From an uncultured beta proteobacterium (GTDB taxonomy: Bacteria; Pseudomonadota; Gammaproteobacteria; Burkholderiales; Rhodocyclaceae), in contig CAISOB010000059.1 in NCBI GenBank assembly GCA_903886975.1, positions 1 to 47,826 of the forward strand: a DNA stretch of 47,826 nucleotides, written 5' to 3'. Positions 1 through 9,059 of this stretch are shown here, piece by piece. A program made the translations under genes and the position numbers. The notes under the pieces were generated by a model. That model had not been told where the DNA came from and ran no database searches. It saw only the letters and a list, made by a program, of their open reading frames with translations. Numbering within the stretch: position 1 is the first letter of the stretch; each line of letters opens with the position of its first letter.

Positions 1-66
1 CTTGGAGAGAATCCGAAGCCGTCGATCATCGTCAGCATTCAATTCAATGGGCTTTGCTACGCGCAT
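1..66 (-). CDS. Transposase N-terminus, IS630-family-like (partial)
   Basis: Only the first 22 codons are inside the window (MRVAKPIELNADDD and following); the gene runs off the left edge. The ATG (complement of 64-66) is preceded by a strong GGAGGT site at the usual spacing. The opening resembles the N-terminal helix-turn-helix region of IS630-type transposases, but the DDE catalytic domain is not visible, so the family assignment rests on N-terminal resemblance and the CTAG at the element end. It points out of the window and is identical to the partial gene at the right end. Confidence 0.7.
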   Translation of the reverse strand, partial: MRVAKPIELNADDDRRLRILSK

Positions 67-141
67 GGCAGTGACCTCCTGCTTACTTGGAGGGCCAATT
101 GTTATTTAAGTTCCGTTATTTATGACGCACTACACTAGGTG
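1..141. repeat. Terminal inverted repeat, left copy (IS end)
   Basis: Bases 1-141 are the exact reverse complement of 47686-47826; I compared all 141 positions by eye and found no mismatch. The match stops abruptly at base 142. The repeat holds a transposase 5' end, its ribosome binding site and an IS terminus ending in ctaggtg. The IS630 family is known to prefer CTAG/TA targets, so the ctag here is consistent with that family, but the true IS tip cannot be fixed because only one end is visible. Confidence 0.97.
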
Positions 142-326
142 CTTGGTTTGCGGGTGGCTCGCTTCTTGTATTCACTTTCGCAGCGGTGTCGGGAAGTACC
201 GTTGGTGCATTGGTCGGATTGCTGCTCTGGATCGGCTCGGACGCTGCATGCGAAGACGTCGTGTTGCCGCCAGCACCAAGCGACGCGAGGCCAGCGAAAG
301 CGGGCAAGCCACGCCATCGGCCATGA
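142..326 (+). pseudogene. Possible C-terminal remnant of a membrane protein cut by the IS
   Basis: Directly after the IS boundary, the frame starting at base 141 stays open to a TGA at 324-326. It reads AWFAGGSLLVFTFAAVSG and continues through a second hydrophobic stretch (VGALVGLLLWIG) to a basic Pro/Ala/Lys tail. There is no start codon or ribosome binding site of its own. Two helix-like stretches followed by a charged tail look like the end of a small membrane protein whose 5' part lies beyond the IS. The third-position GC bias is weaker than in neighbouring genes, so it could be chance. The rest of the stretch to about 620 shows no convincing gene on either strand. Confidence 0.3.
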
Positions 327-624
327 ACGCATAGGCGCATTGGGCCGGTGTTGTTAAGCTCTTCTTCCGGACCGGCCGCGATTCCCGCCCGTATCGCACC
401 CGTGCTGAACAAATCCGCGCAAGTACGCTGGCGACGCAAAGCTTTGGCTTTCTATCCCGCTATTCTCGTGGTGGCCGGGCGGAGGAGGCAAATCTTCGTC
501 TTGGCGCAACGGCTCTCTCGGCATGTGGCTTGCTTGTAGCGCAGTTGAGTGTCTGATCTGCGATTGCGCTGCATTGACTGGGCGACTACCGCTCGGCCAC
601 GGCCGATTGGGAGGGAGGTCTGCC

Positions 625-795
625 GTGCAAAGCGATAAGAAAGTTCTGCTCATGGTATTGGCGGCGATTGTGGCAATCGAGGTTATCGGCTGGGAGCGAC
701 AGCAAATCCGGACGCCGAAGAGCGCGAGTGAGGCTCTCTTACGGCAAGGCGGTCCCGGTGGCAGTCCGAATTGCCGTTGTGGTGGTATGAGTTGA
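625..795 (+). CDS. Small single-pass membrane protein, unknown function
   Basis: Fifty-six residues from a GTG start at 625, chosen because a strong GGGAGGGAGGT stretch (609-619) sits at proper spacing; the upstream ATG at 523 lacks one. After a short charged N-terminus (QSDKK) comes one hydrophobic helix, about residues 7-22 (LLMVLAAIVAIEVIG), then a basic linker and a Gly/Cys tail with CRC near the end. I recognise no family. The layout suggests a tail facing the periplasm or cytoplasm from a single inner-membrane anchor. It lies 81 bases before a lipoprotein gene on the same strand. Confidence 0.5.
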   Translation: MQSDKKVLLMVLAAIVAIEVIGWERQQIRTPKSASEALLRQGGPGGSPNCRCGGMS

Positions 796-876
796 CGGCG
801 CCGCAAGCACGGCGACCGTCGCGCAGGGCGCAATGCGGGCGACGCGCAAGGGGCGATTTCTTTCGGGAGTGGCGTT

Positions 877-1137
877 ATGCAAATACCAATGAACAAGCAA
901 GGCTTTGCGACGCTGATCGTGTCGCTTATCGCGATGCCGATGCTTGCCGCTTGCGGCGGCAAATATTACGAGGTCAGCCAAGCCGGTGGTGGCAAGACCT
1001 ACAACACCCGCGACATCGATCACGACGACGGTCGTTTGCGCTTCAGGGACGAGGTGACTGGCGATAAGGTGAGACTCGACAACTCCGAGGTCAAAGAAAT
1101 CACACGGCAGGAATACAAGAACGCCACCGGAAAATAG
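877..1137 (+). CDS. YgdI/YgdR-type (DUF903) lipoprotein
   Basis: An 86-residue lipoprotein. The signal peptide (hydrophobic stretch around residues 10-25) ends in the lipobox LAAC, giving lipidation at Cys26. The mature part begins GGKYYEVSQAGG and continues as a small beta domain with the TYNTRDIDHDDGRLRFRD pattern of YgdI/YgdR proteins, which form a small SH3-like barrel in the outer or inner membrane leaflet. Their role in known bacteria is not settled. A GGAG site lies about 8 bases before ATG 877; the ATG at 892 is possible but would shorten the signal peptide n-region. It is a single gene, separate from the trehalose synthase gene 100 bases downstream. Confidence 0.8.
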   Translation: MQIPMNKQGFATLIVSLIAMPMLAACGGKYYEVSQAGGGKTYNTRDIDHDDGRLRFRDEVTGDKVRLDNSEVKEITRQEYKNATGK

Positions 1138-1239
1138 ACTTTGAAATCCTGCGGCAAGAATTCAGCGGCCGCGCCGAGTACGCAGAGATTGTGCGTCGCG
1201 GGCCGGATTTCAGACGCGCCGATGTGAGAGGCGCGGCTC

Positions 1240-4200
1240 ATGCCTGCCGATGGCAAGTCCCCGGACCTTGAATCCGCAACGGCGGCACCTGGTTCTCCTG
1301 AGGGCGCGCTGTGGTACAAGGACGCCATCATCTACGAGCTGCACGTCAAGGCCTTTTTCGACAGCAATAACGACGGCATCGGCGACTTCGCGGGGCTGAT
1401 CCAGAAACTCGACTATCTGCAGGACCTGGGCGTCACTGCCTTGTGGCTCCTACCCTTCTATCCGTCGCCGTTGCGCGACGACGGTTACGACATCGCCGAT
1501 TACCACGGCATCAATTCCGACTACGGCACGCGCGCCGATTTTCGCCAGTTCGTTCGCCAGGCGCACCGCCGTGGCTTGCGCGTCATAACCGAACTCGTCG
1601 TCAATCACACATCGGACGCGCATCCGTGGTTCCAGGCCGCGCGGCGCGCACCGCCCGGGTCGAGCAAACGCGATTTTTACGTATGGAGCGAAAGCAACAC
1701 CCGTTATGCCGGAACGCGCATCATTTTCAGCGACAGCGAAACATCCAACTGGGCTTACGACGATGTGGCGCGGGCCTATTACTGGCACCGCTTCTTCGCG
1801 CATCAGCCGGACCTGAACTTTGCGCACCCGTCGGTCAGAAAAGCCATCGTCAAGGTGATGCGATTCTGGCTCGACCAGGGTGTCGATGGCTTCCGGCTCG
1901 ACGCCATTCCCTATCTCTGTGAACGCGAGGGAACGAACAACGAAAATCTTCCCGAGACCCATGCCGTGGTCAAGGAAATCCGGGCCGTGATCGACGCACA
2001 TTACCGCGGCCGACTGCTACTCGCCGAAGCCAACCAATGGCCCGAAGACGTACGCGACTATTTCGGCGATGGCGACGAATGCCAGATGGCCTACCATTTT
2101 CCGCTGATGCCGCGCATGTACATGGCGATCGCCCAGGAAGACCGCCACCCGGTCGTCGAAATCATGCAGCAGACGCCGGAAATTCCGGACAATTGCCAGT
2201 GGGCCATTTTCCTGCGCAACCACGATGAACTAACACTCGAAATGGTGACCAGCAAGGAGCGGGATTACATGTACCAGATGTACGCCGCCGACCGGCGCAC
2301 GCGCATCAATCTGGGCATTCGCCGCCGCCTTGCGCCGCTGATGGAAAACGACAGCGACCGCATCAAGCTGATGAACGCGCTGCTGATGGCGATGCCCGGA
2401 TCGCCGATCATCTACTACGGCGACGAATTGGGCATGGGCGACAACGTCTATCTCGGCGACCGCGATGGGGTGCGCACGCCGATGCAATGGAGCCCCGACC
2501 GCAACGCCGGTTTTTCCCGGGTCGATCCGCAGCGCCTCTACCTGCCGCCGATCATGGACCCGGTCTATGGCTACGAGGCAGTCAATGTCGAGGCGCAGGC
2601 GCGGGATCCCTCGTCGCTGCTCAACTGGACACGCCGCCTGCTCGCCGTGCGCAAGAACCATAGCGCTTTTGGTCGCGGCAGACTAATCTTTCTTGAGCCG
2701 GGCAACCGCAAGATTCTGGCTTTTCTGCGCGAAGATGGCGTCGAGACATTGCTCTGTATCGCCAACCTCTCGCGCACCGCGCAGCCCGTCGAACTCGATC
2801 TTGCGGCGTACAAGGGGCGCGTCCCGATCGAGTTGTTCGGGCGCACCGCCTTTCCGCCGCTCGGCGAATTGCCTTATCTGATTACCCTGTCCGGCTACAG
2901 TTTCTATTGGTTCCGTCTGGCGTCCGACGAGGCGGCGCCAAGCTGGCACGCGGAGCGCGCGGCAAGCGACGATACGCCGCTGCTGGTGTTCTTCGACGGC
3001 TGGCACAGCATCTTTCGCGAACGCGTCGTGCCGTGGCGCATCGCGCTGGCGGAAAAATTGCGCGCGCAGCTCGAGAGTGAAGTGCTGCCGCGCTTCATCG
3101 CACGTCAGCGCTGGTACGGCGCAGCCGGCGCGGGCATTGGGCACGCAGCGCTCTTCGACCACGTCGAATGGAAGGACGAGCGCGATGCCGTATGGCTCCT
3201 CGCACTGTTTCGCGTCGATGCCTGCGGCGCCGCGATGGCGGGCGCGGCGACCTATTTCTTGCCGCTGGCCTTGGTTTGGGAAAGAGGTGACGAGCGCGAA
3301 GATGCGCGCCTGCACGCGATGCAGCAGGCCGGCATCGCGCGCGTGCGCATGCAGGCTCAACTCGGGCTGCTCGCTGACGCTTGCGCCGACGAGGCTTTCA
3401 ATCTTGCCCTGGTCGAGGCGATCGGCAGCGCACAGTCTTTGCGCTGCGGTCACGGCACGATGCGCTGCACTCCAACCGCGGCCTTTGCCGCACTGGTCGG
3501 CGACGACCCGGTGCAGTCGCTGCCGGTACGGTCGCTGCCCGCGCAAAGCAGCAACAGCGTCAGCGTCATCGGGCAGCGGCTATTTCTGAAGGTTTATCGG
3601 CGCTTGCAAAAGGGAATTTCGGGCGAACTCGAAATCGGCCGTTACCTCACCGACGTCGCGCATTTCCCCAACTGCGTTCCGGTCGCCGGCGCGATCGAGT
3701 ACGTTCCCGATGCCGAAAGCCAAGATGCCGGCGACAGCATGACCCTGGTGATGCTCCAGGCTTACGTCGACAATCAGGGTGACGGCTGGAACTTCACTCT
3801 CGATTACCTCGGACGCTTCCTCGAACAGATACAGGCGACGCCGGTTCCGACGACGGCGACCGAGGCGCCCGACCGTCATGGCGCCTATATGACGCTGATG
3901 CGCACGCTGGCGCGGCGAACCGCCGAGTTGCACCTGGCGCTGGGGCGAGGGAGCGACGATCCGGCATTCGCTCCCGAAATCTACGCCGACGGCGAAATCG
4001 CTGAACTTGCCATGATCGCCGTGGGCGACGCGGATGCCGTGCTGGCCCAGCTCGAAGCGGCCTTGCCGACGCTAAAGCCGGCTGCGCAGGACGATGCCCA
4101 TAAGCTGCTGGTACGGCGGACGGAGCTTGCCGGGCGGATCACCGGATTTTCCGCTCACGGCTATACCGGGCTGAAGATCCGTCACCATGGCGACTACCAT

Positions 4201-4665
4201 CTCGGCCAGGTGCTGCTCACCCGGAATGACTTCGTCATCATCGATTTCGAGGGCGAGCCTCTGCGCACCACGGCGCAGAGGCAGCGGAAGAGTTCGCCGC
4301 TGCGCGATGTTGCCGGCATGCTACGTTCCTTCGACTATGCGGCGCGCACGGCGCTCGCCGGCGTTGCCGACGAAGCGCTCACGGCTGGCGGCGAACTCGA
4401 AGAGCAGGCCGAGCTCTGGCGAGCCGAAGTTGAGGATGCGTTCCTGGACAGCTACGCCGAAGCCATGGCGGCCGGCGCGCCCGCGCTTTGCGGCGCCTGG
4501 CCGGAGGCGCGCCGCCTGCTTGAGTTCTTTATCCTGGAAAAAGCGATTTACGAATTGCGCTACGAGCTCGCCCACCGTCCGGACTGGGTGGGCATTCCGC
4601 TACACGGCATCCTGGCGTGCCTTGCCGGACCCGAGACGACAGGCGGACTTCGTCCGCCGGCTTAG
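1240..4665 (+). CDS. treS: Trehalose synthase-maltokinase fusion (TreS-Mak)
   Basis: A 1141-residue fusion. Residues 25 to about 570 are a GH13 trehalose synthase that interconverts trehalose and maltose. The four GH13 regions are visible: VNHTSD (121-126), nucleophile Asp221 in [10 protein letters not shown], acid/base Glu263 in [10 protein letters not shown], and Asp329 in LRNHDE. Residues from about 620 to the end are a maltokinase, which phosphorylates maltose with ATP to maltose-1-phosphate. It shows [10 protein letters not shown], the kinase-type HGDYHLGQ (983-990) and metal-binding DFEGEP (1002-1007). All catalytic residues are present. The product is the substrate of GlgE encoded at 13923, so this gene feeds the glucan route. 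The next gene follows after 13 bases, so they are probably co-transcribed. Fusion of these two enzymes is common in proteobacteria. Confidence 0.96.
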   Translation: MPADGKSPDLESATAAPGSPEGALWYKDAIIYELHVKAFFDSNNDGIGDFAGLIQKLDYLQDLGVTALWLLPFYPSPLRDDGYDIADYHGINSDYGTRADFRQFVRQAHRRGLRVITELVVNHTSDAHPWFQAARRAPPGSSKRDFYVWSESNTRYAGTRIIFSDSETSNWAYDDVARAYYWHRFFAHQPDLNFAHPSVRKAIVKVMRFWLDQGVDGFRLDAIPYLCEREGTNNENLPETHAVVKEIRAVIDAHYRGRLLLAEANQWPEDVRDYFGDGDECQMAYHFPLMPRMYMAIAQEDRHPVVEIMQQTPEIPDNCQWAIFLRNHDELTLEMVTSKERDYMYQMYAADRRTRINLGIRRRLAPLMENDSDRIKLMNALLMAMPGSPIIYYGDELGMGDNVYLGDRDGVRTPMQWSPDRNAGFSRVDPQRLYLPPIMDPVYGYEAVNVEAQARDPSSLLNWTRRLLAVRKNHSAFGRGRLIFLEPGNRKILAFLREDGVETLLCIANLSRTAQPVELDLAAYKGRVPIELFGRTAFPPLGELPYLITLSGYSFYWFRLASDEAAPSWHAERAASDDTPLLVFFDGWHSIFRERVVPWRIALAEKLRAQLESEVLPRFIARQRWYGAAGAGIGHAALFDHVEWKDERDAVWLLALFRVDACGAAMAGAATYFLPLALVWERGDEREDARLHAMQQAGIARVRMQAQLGLLADACADEAFNLALVEAIGSAQSLRCGHGTMRCTPTAAFAALVGDDPVQSLPVRSLPAQSSNSVSVIGQRLFLKVYRRLQKGISGELEIGRYLTDVAHFPNCVPVAGAIEYVPDAESQDAGDSMTLVMLQAYVDNQGDGWNFTLDYLGRFLEQIQATPVPTTATEAPDRHGAYMTLMRTLARRTAELHLALGRGSDDPAFAPEIYADGEIAELAMIAVGDADAVLAQLEAALPTLKPAAQDDAHKLLVRRTELAGRITGFSAHGYTGLKIRHHGDYHLGQVLLTRNDFVIIDFEGEPLRTTAQRQRKSSPLRDVAGMLRSFDYAARTALAGVADEALTAGGELEEQAELWRAEVEDAFLDSYAEAMAAGAPALCGAWPEARRLLEFFILEKAIYELRYELAHRPDWVGIPLHGILACLAGPETTGGLRPPA

Positions 4666-4678
4666 CAAGGAGAACCGC

Positions 4679-5371
4679 ATGCAACCGATCGACATGGCGC
4701 TTGAAGCGCTGCATACCTTCATCACCGCGGTCGCAGCCTTCCTGCCCAACGTGTTGCTCGCGGCGCTGATCGCCATCACCGGGTGGTTGCTGGCCAAGGC
4801 GGCGCGTTTCGCCATCGTCAAGACCCTGCGCTCGATAAATTTCCATGTGCTAACCGAGCGCGGGCGCATCGACGCCTTTCTGCAGATGGGAGGTGCCGCG
4901 ACCGATACTACGGCCGTGCTCGGCATTCTGGTGTATTGGCTGGTGATCGTCGCCGCTCTGATCCTCGCCTGCAATACCCTGGGTCTTACCTATGTCACCG
5001 ACCTGCTGTCGCGAATTGCGCTGTTCGTCCCGCGCGTCATGCTGGCGGTCATCATCATCGCTTTCGGCGCTTACTTCGCGCTCTTCATCGACGGCACAGT
5101 CAGCGTATATGGCCGCAACGTCGGATTCGACGAGGCCGGGCTGCTTGGCCGCCTGGCGCGTTACGCCGTTCTGTTCTTTGTCGTGCTGATCGCCCTTGAC
5201 CAACTCGGTATTGCCGGCGATATCATCCGTCTCAGCTTCCTGATCAGCCTGGCCGGAATCGTTCTGGCCCTGGCCCTGGCCTTCGGCCTCGGCGGGCAGC
5301 GATGGGCCGCGCAGCTGCTCGAGCGCTGGTGGCCGCAAGCCAGGAACGACGAGACGAATGACGATGAATAG
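4679..5371 (+). CDS. TM-helix (CmpX/MscS-like) membrane protein
   Basis: A 230-residue integral membrane protein with about five hydrophobic helices (around residues 15-40, 75-100, 115-140, 165-182 and 185-210). The last part, GRLARYAVLFFVVLIALDQL followed by a Leu/Ala-rich helix and AFGLGGQ, matches the conserved TM-helix repeat (PF05552) seen in CmpX-type proteins related to small mechanosensitive channels. It lacks the soluble MscS beta domain. ATG 4679 is preceded by AGGAGA and lies 13 bases after treS, suggesting an operon. A role in osmotic or membrane-tension response beside trehalose synthesis is inferred from family and neighbours. Confidence 0.8.
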   Translation: MQPIDMALEALHTFITAVAAFLPNVLLAALIAITGWLLAKAARFAIVKTLRSINFHVLTERGRIDAFLQMGGAATDTTAVLGILVYWLVIVAALILACNTLGLTYVTDLLSRIALFVPRVMLAVIIIAFGAYFALFIDGTVSVYGRNVGFDEAGLLGRLARYAVLFFVVLIALDQLGIAGDIIRLSFLISLAGIVLALALAFGLGGQRWAAQLLERWWPQARNDETNDDE

Positions 5372-5489
5372 ACCACCGGGAGGAATTGTTTAGGCACCCA
5401 GCGTATCAAAGGTGGAGGCGCAGCGATCCTTTCGACGCAAGCCTTCGCGGGTCGCTTCGCCGTGCATCGCGCCTTTCGAAAGCGAGCCC

Positions 5490-6773
5490 ATGAACACAGC
5501 GCTGCCCGCCGATCCCGCTCCGTCCGACGATCAAGAGCTTGTCGCCCGTTGCGTACAAAAGGCCAGCGAGCTGATGTACCGCAACCTCGGTCCCTATGGA
5601 TTTCTCGCCGCGACGCCGGGCACCGATTCGCGCCGGCGCGGCTACGACCGCGTATTCGGGCGTGATGCGGCAATCTGCGCGATCGCTGCTGCGCATTGCG
5701 GCGACGCGCAGCTAATCGCCGGGGCCGAACGCAGCCTGCTCACCCTGGCCGCGCAGCAGGCAGCCAATGGACAGATTCCCAAGTACGTCGATACCGCCAA
5801 TAACAGCGCCGATTTCTGGTATCTCGGCTGTATCGACGCCACCCTGTGGTGGCTGATCGCCATCGCCCATCTGGCGCCGCACCGGCCGCGGCTCGAACGG
5901 CGCCTGCGTCTGCATGTCGCGCGGGCCATCGACTGGTTATGCTGCCAGGAGCATCAGCAAATCTTTCTGTTGCAGCAGAACGAGGCGAGCGACTGGGCCG
6001 ACATCATGCCGCGCTCGGGCTTCGTGCTTTACAGCAACGCGCTGTGGTACTACGTCAAAGGCCTTTACCGCCTGCCGCACGCGCAAGAGACCGCGACAAA
6101 TTTCAACGATCTGTTTCACCCCTCGGGTCGGCACCATGCCGACTACAAGCGTCTGCGACTGCTGATTCACTACGCACGCCACAAGCCCACCGAACGCGAG
6201 ATGTACTTAAGCTATGTCAATCTCGCGCACTGGGGCGACGAAGGCGATGTCTTCGGCAATCTGCTGGCGACGCTGTTCGGTCTTGCCGACGAGCATCGAA
6301 GCAACCGCATTTTCGCGCGCATAGCACGCAATCAGGAGAACGCGGCCTATCCGGTGCGCGTCACCTGCGTGCCCATCGGTCAGAACGATCCGGTTTGGCG
6401 CACCTATATGGGACGGCATCGCCAAAACCTCGAACACCGCTATCACAACGGCGGCATCTGGCCTTTCGTCGGCGGATTCTGGGTAATGGCGCTCGCCGCC
6501 GCCGGGCGCAAACGGCAGGCGGCGAAGGAACTCGTCGCGCTGGCGCGCGCCAACGCCGAGTACAACTGGCAATTCAATGAATGGTTTCACGGGCAGAGCG
6601 GCAAAGCCGAAGGTATGGCGGGGCAGACCTGGAATGCGGCGATGTTCCTGTTGGCGCGCCACGGTCTGGAAGCACGGGTCTTCCGCCATATTTATGACCC
6701 CGCGGCTCGACGGCTCGCGCTGGCGCAAGCGCGGACCCGGATCGAGCCGAAACCGGACGGGACGCTGGACTGA
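5490..6773 (+). CDS. (alpha/alpha)6-barrel glycosidase, glycogen-debranching/invertase-like
   Basis: A 427-residue cytoplasmic protein (no signal peptide) of the six-hairpin glycosidase type. Visible landmarks are GYDRVFGRDAA near residue 52, the aromatic DFWYLGCIDATLWWLIA, NEASDWADIMP, HNGGIWPFVGGF and NEWFHGQSGKAEGM. Spaced Asp/Glu-containing aromatic motifs of this sort line the active sites of GH100 neutral invertases and amylo-alpha-1,6-glucosidase C-terminal domains. Substrate cannot be told from sequence: sucrose, an alpha-1,6-branched glucan or another alpha-glucoside are all possible. Its place after treS favours glucan or glucoside breakdown. The start at 5490 is chosen because upstream codons read as non-coding; the ribosome site is weak. 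Confidence 0.75.
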   Translation: MNTALPADPAPSDDQELVARCVQKASELMYRNLGPYGFLAATPGTDSRRRGYDRVFGRDAAICAIAAAHCGDAQLIAGAERSLLTLAAQQAANGQIPKYVDTANNSADFWYLGCIDATLWWLIAIAHLAPHRPRLERRLRLHVARAIDWLCCQEHQQIFLLQQNEASDWADIMPRSGFVLYSNALWYYVKGLYRLPHAQETATNFNDLFHPSGRHHADYKRLRLLIHYARHKPTEREMYLSYVNLAHWGDEGDVFGNLLATLFGLADEHRSNRIFARIARNQENAAYPVRVTCVPIGQNDPVWRTYMGRHRQNLEHRYHNGGIWPFVGGFWVMALAAAGRKRQAAKELVALARANAEYNWQFNEWFHGQSGKAEGMAGQTWNAAMFLLARHGLEARVFRHIYDPAARRLALAQARTRIEPKPDGTLD

Positions 6774-6857
6774 CGGCATGACGCTTGCTGCTGCCTGGCA
6801 AGGCGCGGAAAGCAGTACGAATTCGGGGGCCGCTCGTCTTGCGCCGGGAGATTGCCG

Positions 6858-7025
6858 ATGAAACCCTCACGTGATACGCCGCCCGATGTCCGGCCTGACT
6901 TACCAAACCCGATCGATCCGGACGTCCCCGACCTGCCGGGTACAGACGAGCCGCCCAAGCCTGGCCCGCCGGAGCGGCCGGATGAATCGCCGGTGCCGAT
7001 CAGAATCGCGCGCCGCAGAGCGTAG
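6858..7025 (+). CDS. Short proline-rich protein, unknown function
   Basis: Fifty-five residues, with GGGAGA before ATG 6858. The sequence (MKPSRDTPPDVRPDLPNPID and onward) is almost entirely Pro, Asp, Glu and Arg, with PDVPDLPGTDEPPKPGPPERP in the middle and a basic end (IARRRA). It is expected to be disordered and soluble. Pro/Asp-rich miniproteins of this kind occur in many proteobacteria without known function. It sits between the glycosidase and the FemAB-like gene on the same strand. Confidence 0.6.
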   Translation: MKPSRDTPPDVRPDLPNPIDPDVPDLPGTDEPPKPGPPERPDESPVPIRIARRRA

Positions 7026-7080
7026 CGCCCGAATTCCTTCGTGGCCCCTGCGGGCACGCGGCGGTGCCGATCATCGGGAA

Positions 7081-7109
7081 CGGCCGGGAACCAATTGAAG
7101 GTCCGGCCG
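7081..7109 (+). other. Perfect inverted repeat, hairpin
   Basis: CGGCCGG (7081-7087) pairs with CCGGCCG (7103-7109), and the stem can be extended by ACC/GGT after a two-base bulge. There is no following T-run, so it is not a standard intrinsic terminator. It lies between the proline-rich gene and the DUF482 gene and could be a processing or attenuation element. Confidence 0.4.
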
Positions 7110-7143
7110 CTCGGATTCGGGTTGCCTCTGCTAGCATGCCCCA

Positions 7144-8292
7144 ATGTCCGCCTACGTCGTCACTGCATTACATTCTGCCGAGGCTATCGCGCGCGACCTT
7201 TGGGAACGCCTCGCCCCGCGCGGCGATCCTTTCCTCAACGCCGACTTTCTGGCCATCCTCGAACGTCACGGGACCGCCGGCAGGCCGCTCGGCTGGGTGG
7301 CGCGTCACGTACTGGTGAGCGATGCGCATGGCCACGCGCTGGGTTTGTTGCCGCTTTATCTGCGCTTCAATTCGCACGGCGATTTCATTCACGACTGGTC
7401 CTGGGCGGCGGCCTACCAGCAGGTCGGGCGCGTCTATTACCCAAAACTGCTGAGCGGCTTGCCACATACTCCCGCCGCCGGCCCGCGCCTGCTGGTCAGT
7501 CCGGGACCCGCTGCGCCGGCGATCCGGCGCGCGTTGATCGAAGGCGCGCAGGCACTGGCCAACGAATACGGCGTCTCGTCGTGGCACGTCGCATTCCCCG
7601 TTGAGGACGACCAGCAGGCCTTGCAGAGCGCGGGACTTCTGACGAGCCGCAATGTGCAGTTTCACTGGCTGGCCGGTGACTATGGCGACTTCGACGGCTA
7701 CCTCGGCAGCTTCACGGCCGAGAAACGGCGCAAGGTCAGAGCCGAGCGACGGCGAGTGCGCGAAAGCGGGCTGGCCATCGAGGTGCGGCACGGCGACGAA
7801 ATTGACCCGGCCGAGTGGCCGCTGCTGCACGCGCTCTATGCCTCGACTTTCGACAAGTTCGGCAATTACGCGGTGTTCTCACCCGCCTGCTTCGCCGATC
7901 TGGCGCAAGTGCTCGGTCGGCGCATGGTCGTATTCATCGCCCGTGACGGCCGCGAACCGGTTGCTCTGTCGCTCTGTTTTCGCAGCGACGAAGTGCTTTA
8001 CGGCCGCTACTGGGGTTGTCGCGGCAACTATCACAGCCTGCATTTTGAACTCTGCTTCTATCAGGGAATTGCCTACTGCCTGCGCCAGGGGCTGCGCCGC
8101 TTCGAGCCCGGCGCCGGCGGCGAGCACAAGATCGCGCGCGGCTTCACGCCCACGGTCGTGCATTCGCTGCACTGGATCGCCGATCCGGCGATGCGCCGGA
8201 TGATCGCCAGGCATCTCGAGTTACAGAGCAGTGCGGTCGAAGCCTACCGCGACGAGGCGGCTGAGCATCTGCCTTTCCACGCGACACCTTAG
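7144..8292 (+). CDS. FemAB-like (DUF482) GNAT-fold protein
   Basis: A 382-residue soluble protein of the DUF482/FemAB_like group (PF04339), built from tandem acyltransferase-like folds. Family landmarks include DPFLNADFLAILE near the N-terminus, GLLPLYLRFNSHGDFIHDWSW, the basic FTAEKRRKVRAERRRV helix around residues 190-206, YASTFDKFG and FEPGAGGEHKIARGF near the C-terminus. FemAB relatives add amino acids to peptidoglycan from aminoacyl-tRNA; the substrate of DUF482 members is not established. ATG 7144 is the first in frame. The gene ends 22 bases from the convergent BON gene. Confidence 0.85.
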   Translation: MSAYVVTALHSAEAIARDLWERLAPRGDPFLNADFLAILERHGTAGRPLGWVARHVLVSDAHGHALGLLPLYLRFNSHGDFIHDWSWAAAYQQVGRVYYPKLLSGLPHTPAAGPRLLVSPGPAAPAIRRALIEGAQALANEYGVSSWHVAFPVEDDQQALQSAGLLTSRNVQFHWLAGDYGDFDGYLGSFTAEKRRKVRAERRRVRESGLAIEVRHGDEIDPAEWPLLHALYASTFDKFGNYAVFSPACFADLAQVLGRRMVVFIARDGREPVALSLCFRSDEVLYGRYWGCRGNYHSLHFELCFYQGIAYCLRQGLRRFEPGAGGEHKIARGFTPTVVHSLHWIADPAMRRMIARHLELQSSAVEAYRDEAAEHLPFHATP

Positions 8293-8314
8293 CCGCATTC
8301 AGCCCTGCGTCACT

Positions 8315-9037
8315 TCACGCGACCTCGATGCGGTTGATGACTTCGCCGACGCCGAGCAAATACCAGGCGTCCATTTCGGCGCGAGTCCTTTCGCCCTGGC
8401 TCGGCACCCGGCCTTCAAGCGTCACCTGACGGTTGTGGCACTTGACCTTGATCTGTGCGGCGTGCACATTGGCGTCGGCCTCGAGTACCAGGCGCAGGGC
8501 CTCGATGATTTCGTCGTCGTTATCGTCTTCGGGCGGCAGGACCGCAAGATCATTGACCACCTCGCGGCAGCCGCGCGACCACCACGCCAGAACCCCGGCC
8601 AGCCGTTGGTGGGAGAGACTGATGACCTCTCCGTGCAGCGTAACGATGCCGTCGCTGACCGAAACCTCGATCGTGCCAGCGGTGTCGGGGCCGGCGTTGC
8701 GCAGGGTCTCACGCTGCCCCTTGACGCGCGCGTACACACTGCAATTCTGGAATTCGACTTCGCGCAGCAACCACGCGCATACGGCGTCCCGCGTCGCGCC
8801 GTCGACTGGCGGCTGGTCGGTGCCGACGCGCAGGCGGTCGACGACGGCGCTGATACCGGCGACACTTGCCGCTGCACTTACGGCCCGGCGCTTGGCGCCG
8901 ATGTCGGCGATCGAGCCGGCCAGCGTCACCGTCTCTGCGCTTAGCTTGATGTCGATCGCAAAGTCTTGCAGATCGATTCGCGCGCCGTGTTCGATGGCCG
9001 CCTGAACCCGCTTGAGTAGCGCATTCTTGTCGGGCAT
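8315..9037 (-). CDS. Triple BON-domain protein
   Basis: A 240-residue protein with no signal peptide and three BON-type repeats (about 5-70, 80-150 and 165-240). Each has a helix followed by a strand-Gly-strand unit: VTLAGSIADIGAKRRA, VTLHGEVISLSHQRLA, VTLEGRVPSQGERTRA. BON domains in OsmY and similar proteins bind phospholipid surfaces and help cells in osmotic stress. The lack of an export signal suggests a cytoplasmic or inner-leaflet role here. The middle unit is the most divergent. The start has an AGGGGAG site upstream. It is the last gene of a likely peroxiredoxin-cysteine synthase-BON operon, 22 bases after cysK. Confidence 0.9.
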   Translation of the reverse strand: MPDKNALLKRVQAAIEHGARIDLQDFAIDIKLSAETVTLAGSIADIGAKRRAVSAAASVAGISAVVDRLRVGTDQPPVDGATRDAVCAWLLREVEFQNCSVYARVKGQRETLRNAGPDTAGTIEVSVSDGIVTLHGEVISLSHQRLAGVLAWWSRGCREVVNDLAVLPPEDDNDDEIIEALRLVLEADANVHAAQIKVKCHNRQVTLEGRVPSQGERTRAEMDAWYLLGVGEVINRIEVA

Positions 9038-9059
9038 GTGACTCCCCTTCTAATTTCGG

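Noticed and set aside
1..141. Reading the terminal repeats as phage or linear-plasmid ends
   Set aside because: They encode a transposase 5' end with its ribosome site, and no phage or replication genes are present.
116..439. 107-codon minus-strand frame near the left end
   Set aside because: It crosses the IS boundary, has no ribosome site and shows no family resemblance.
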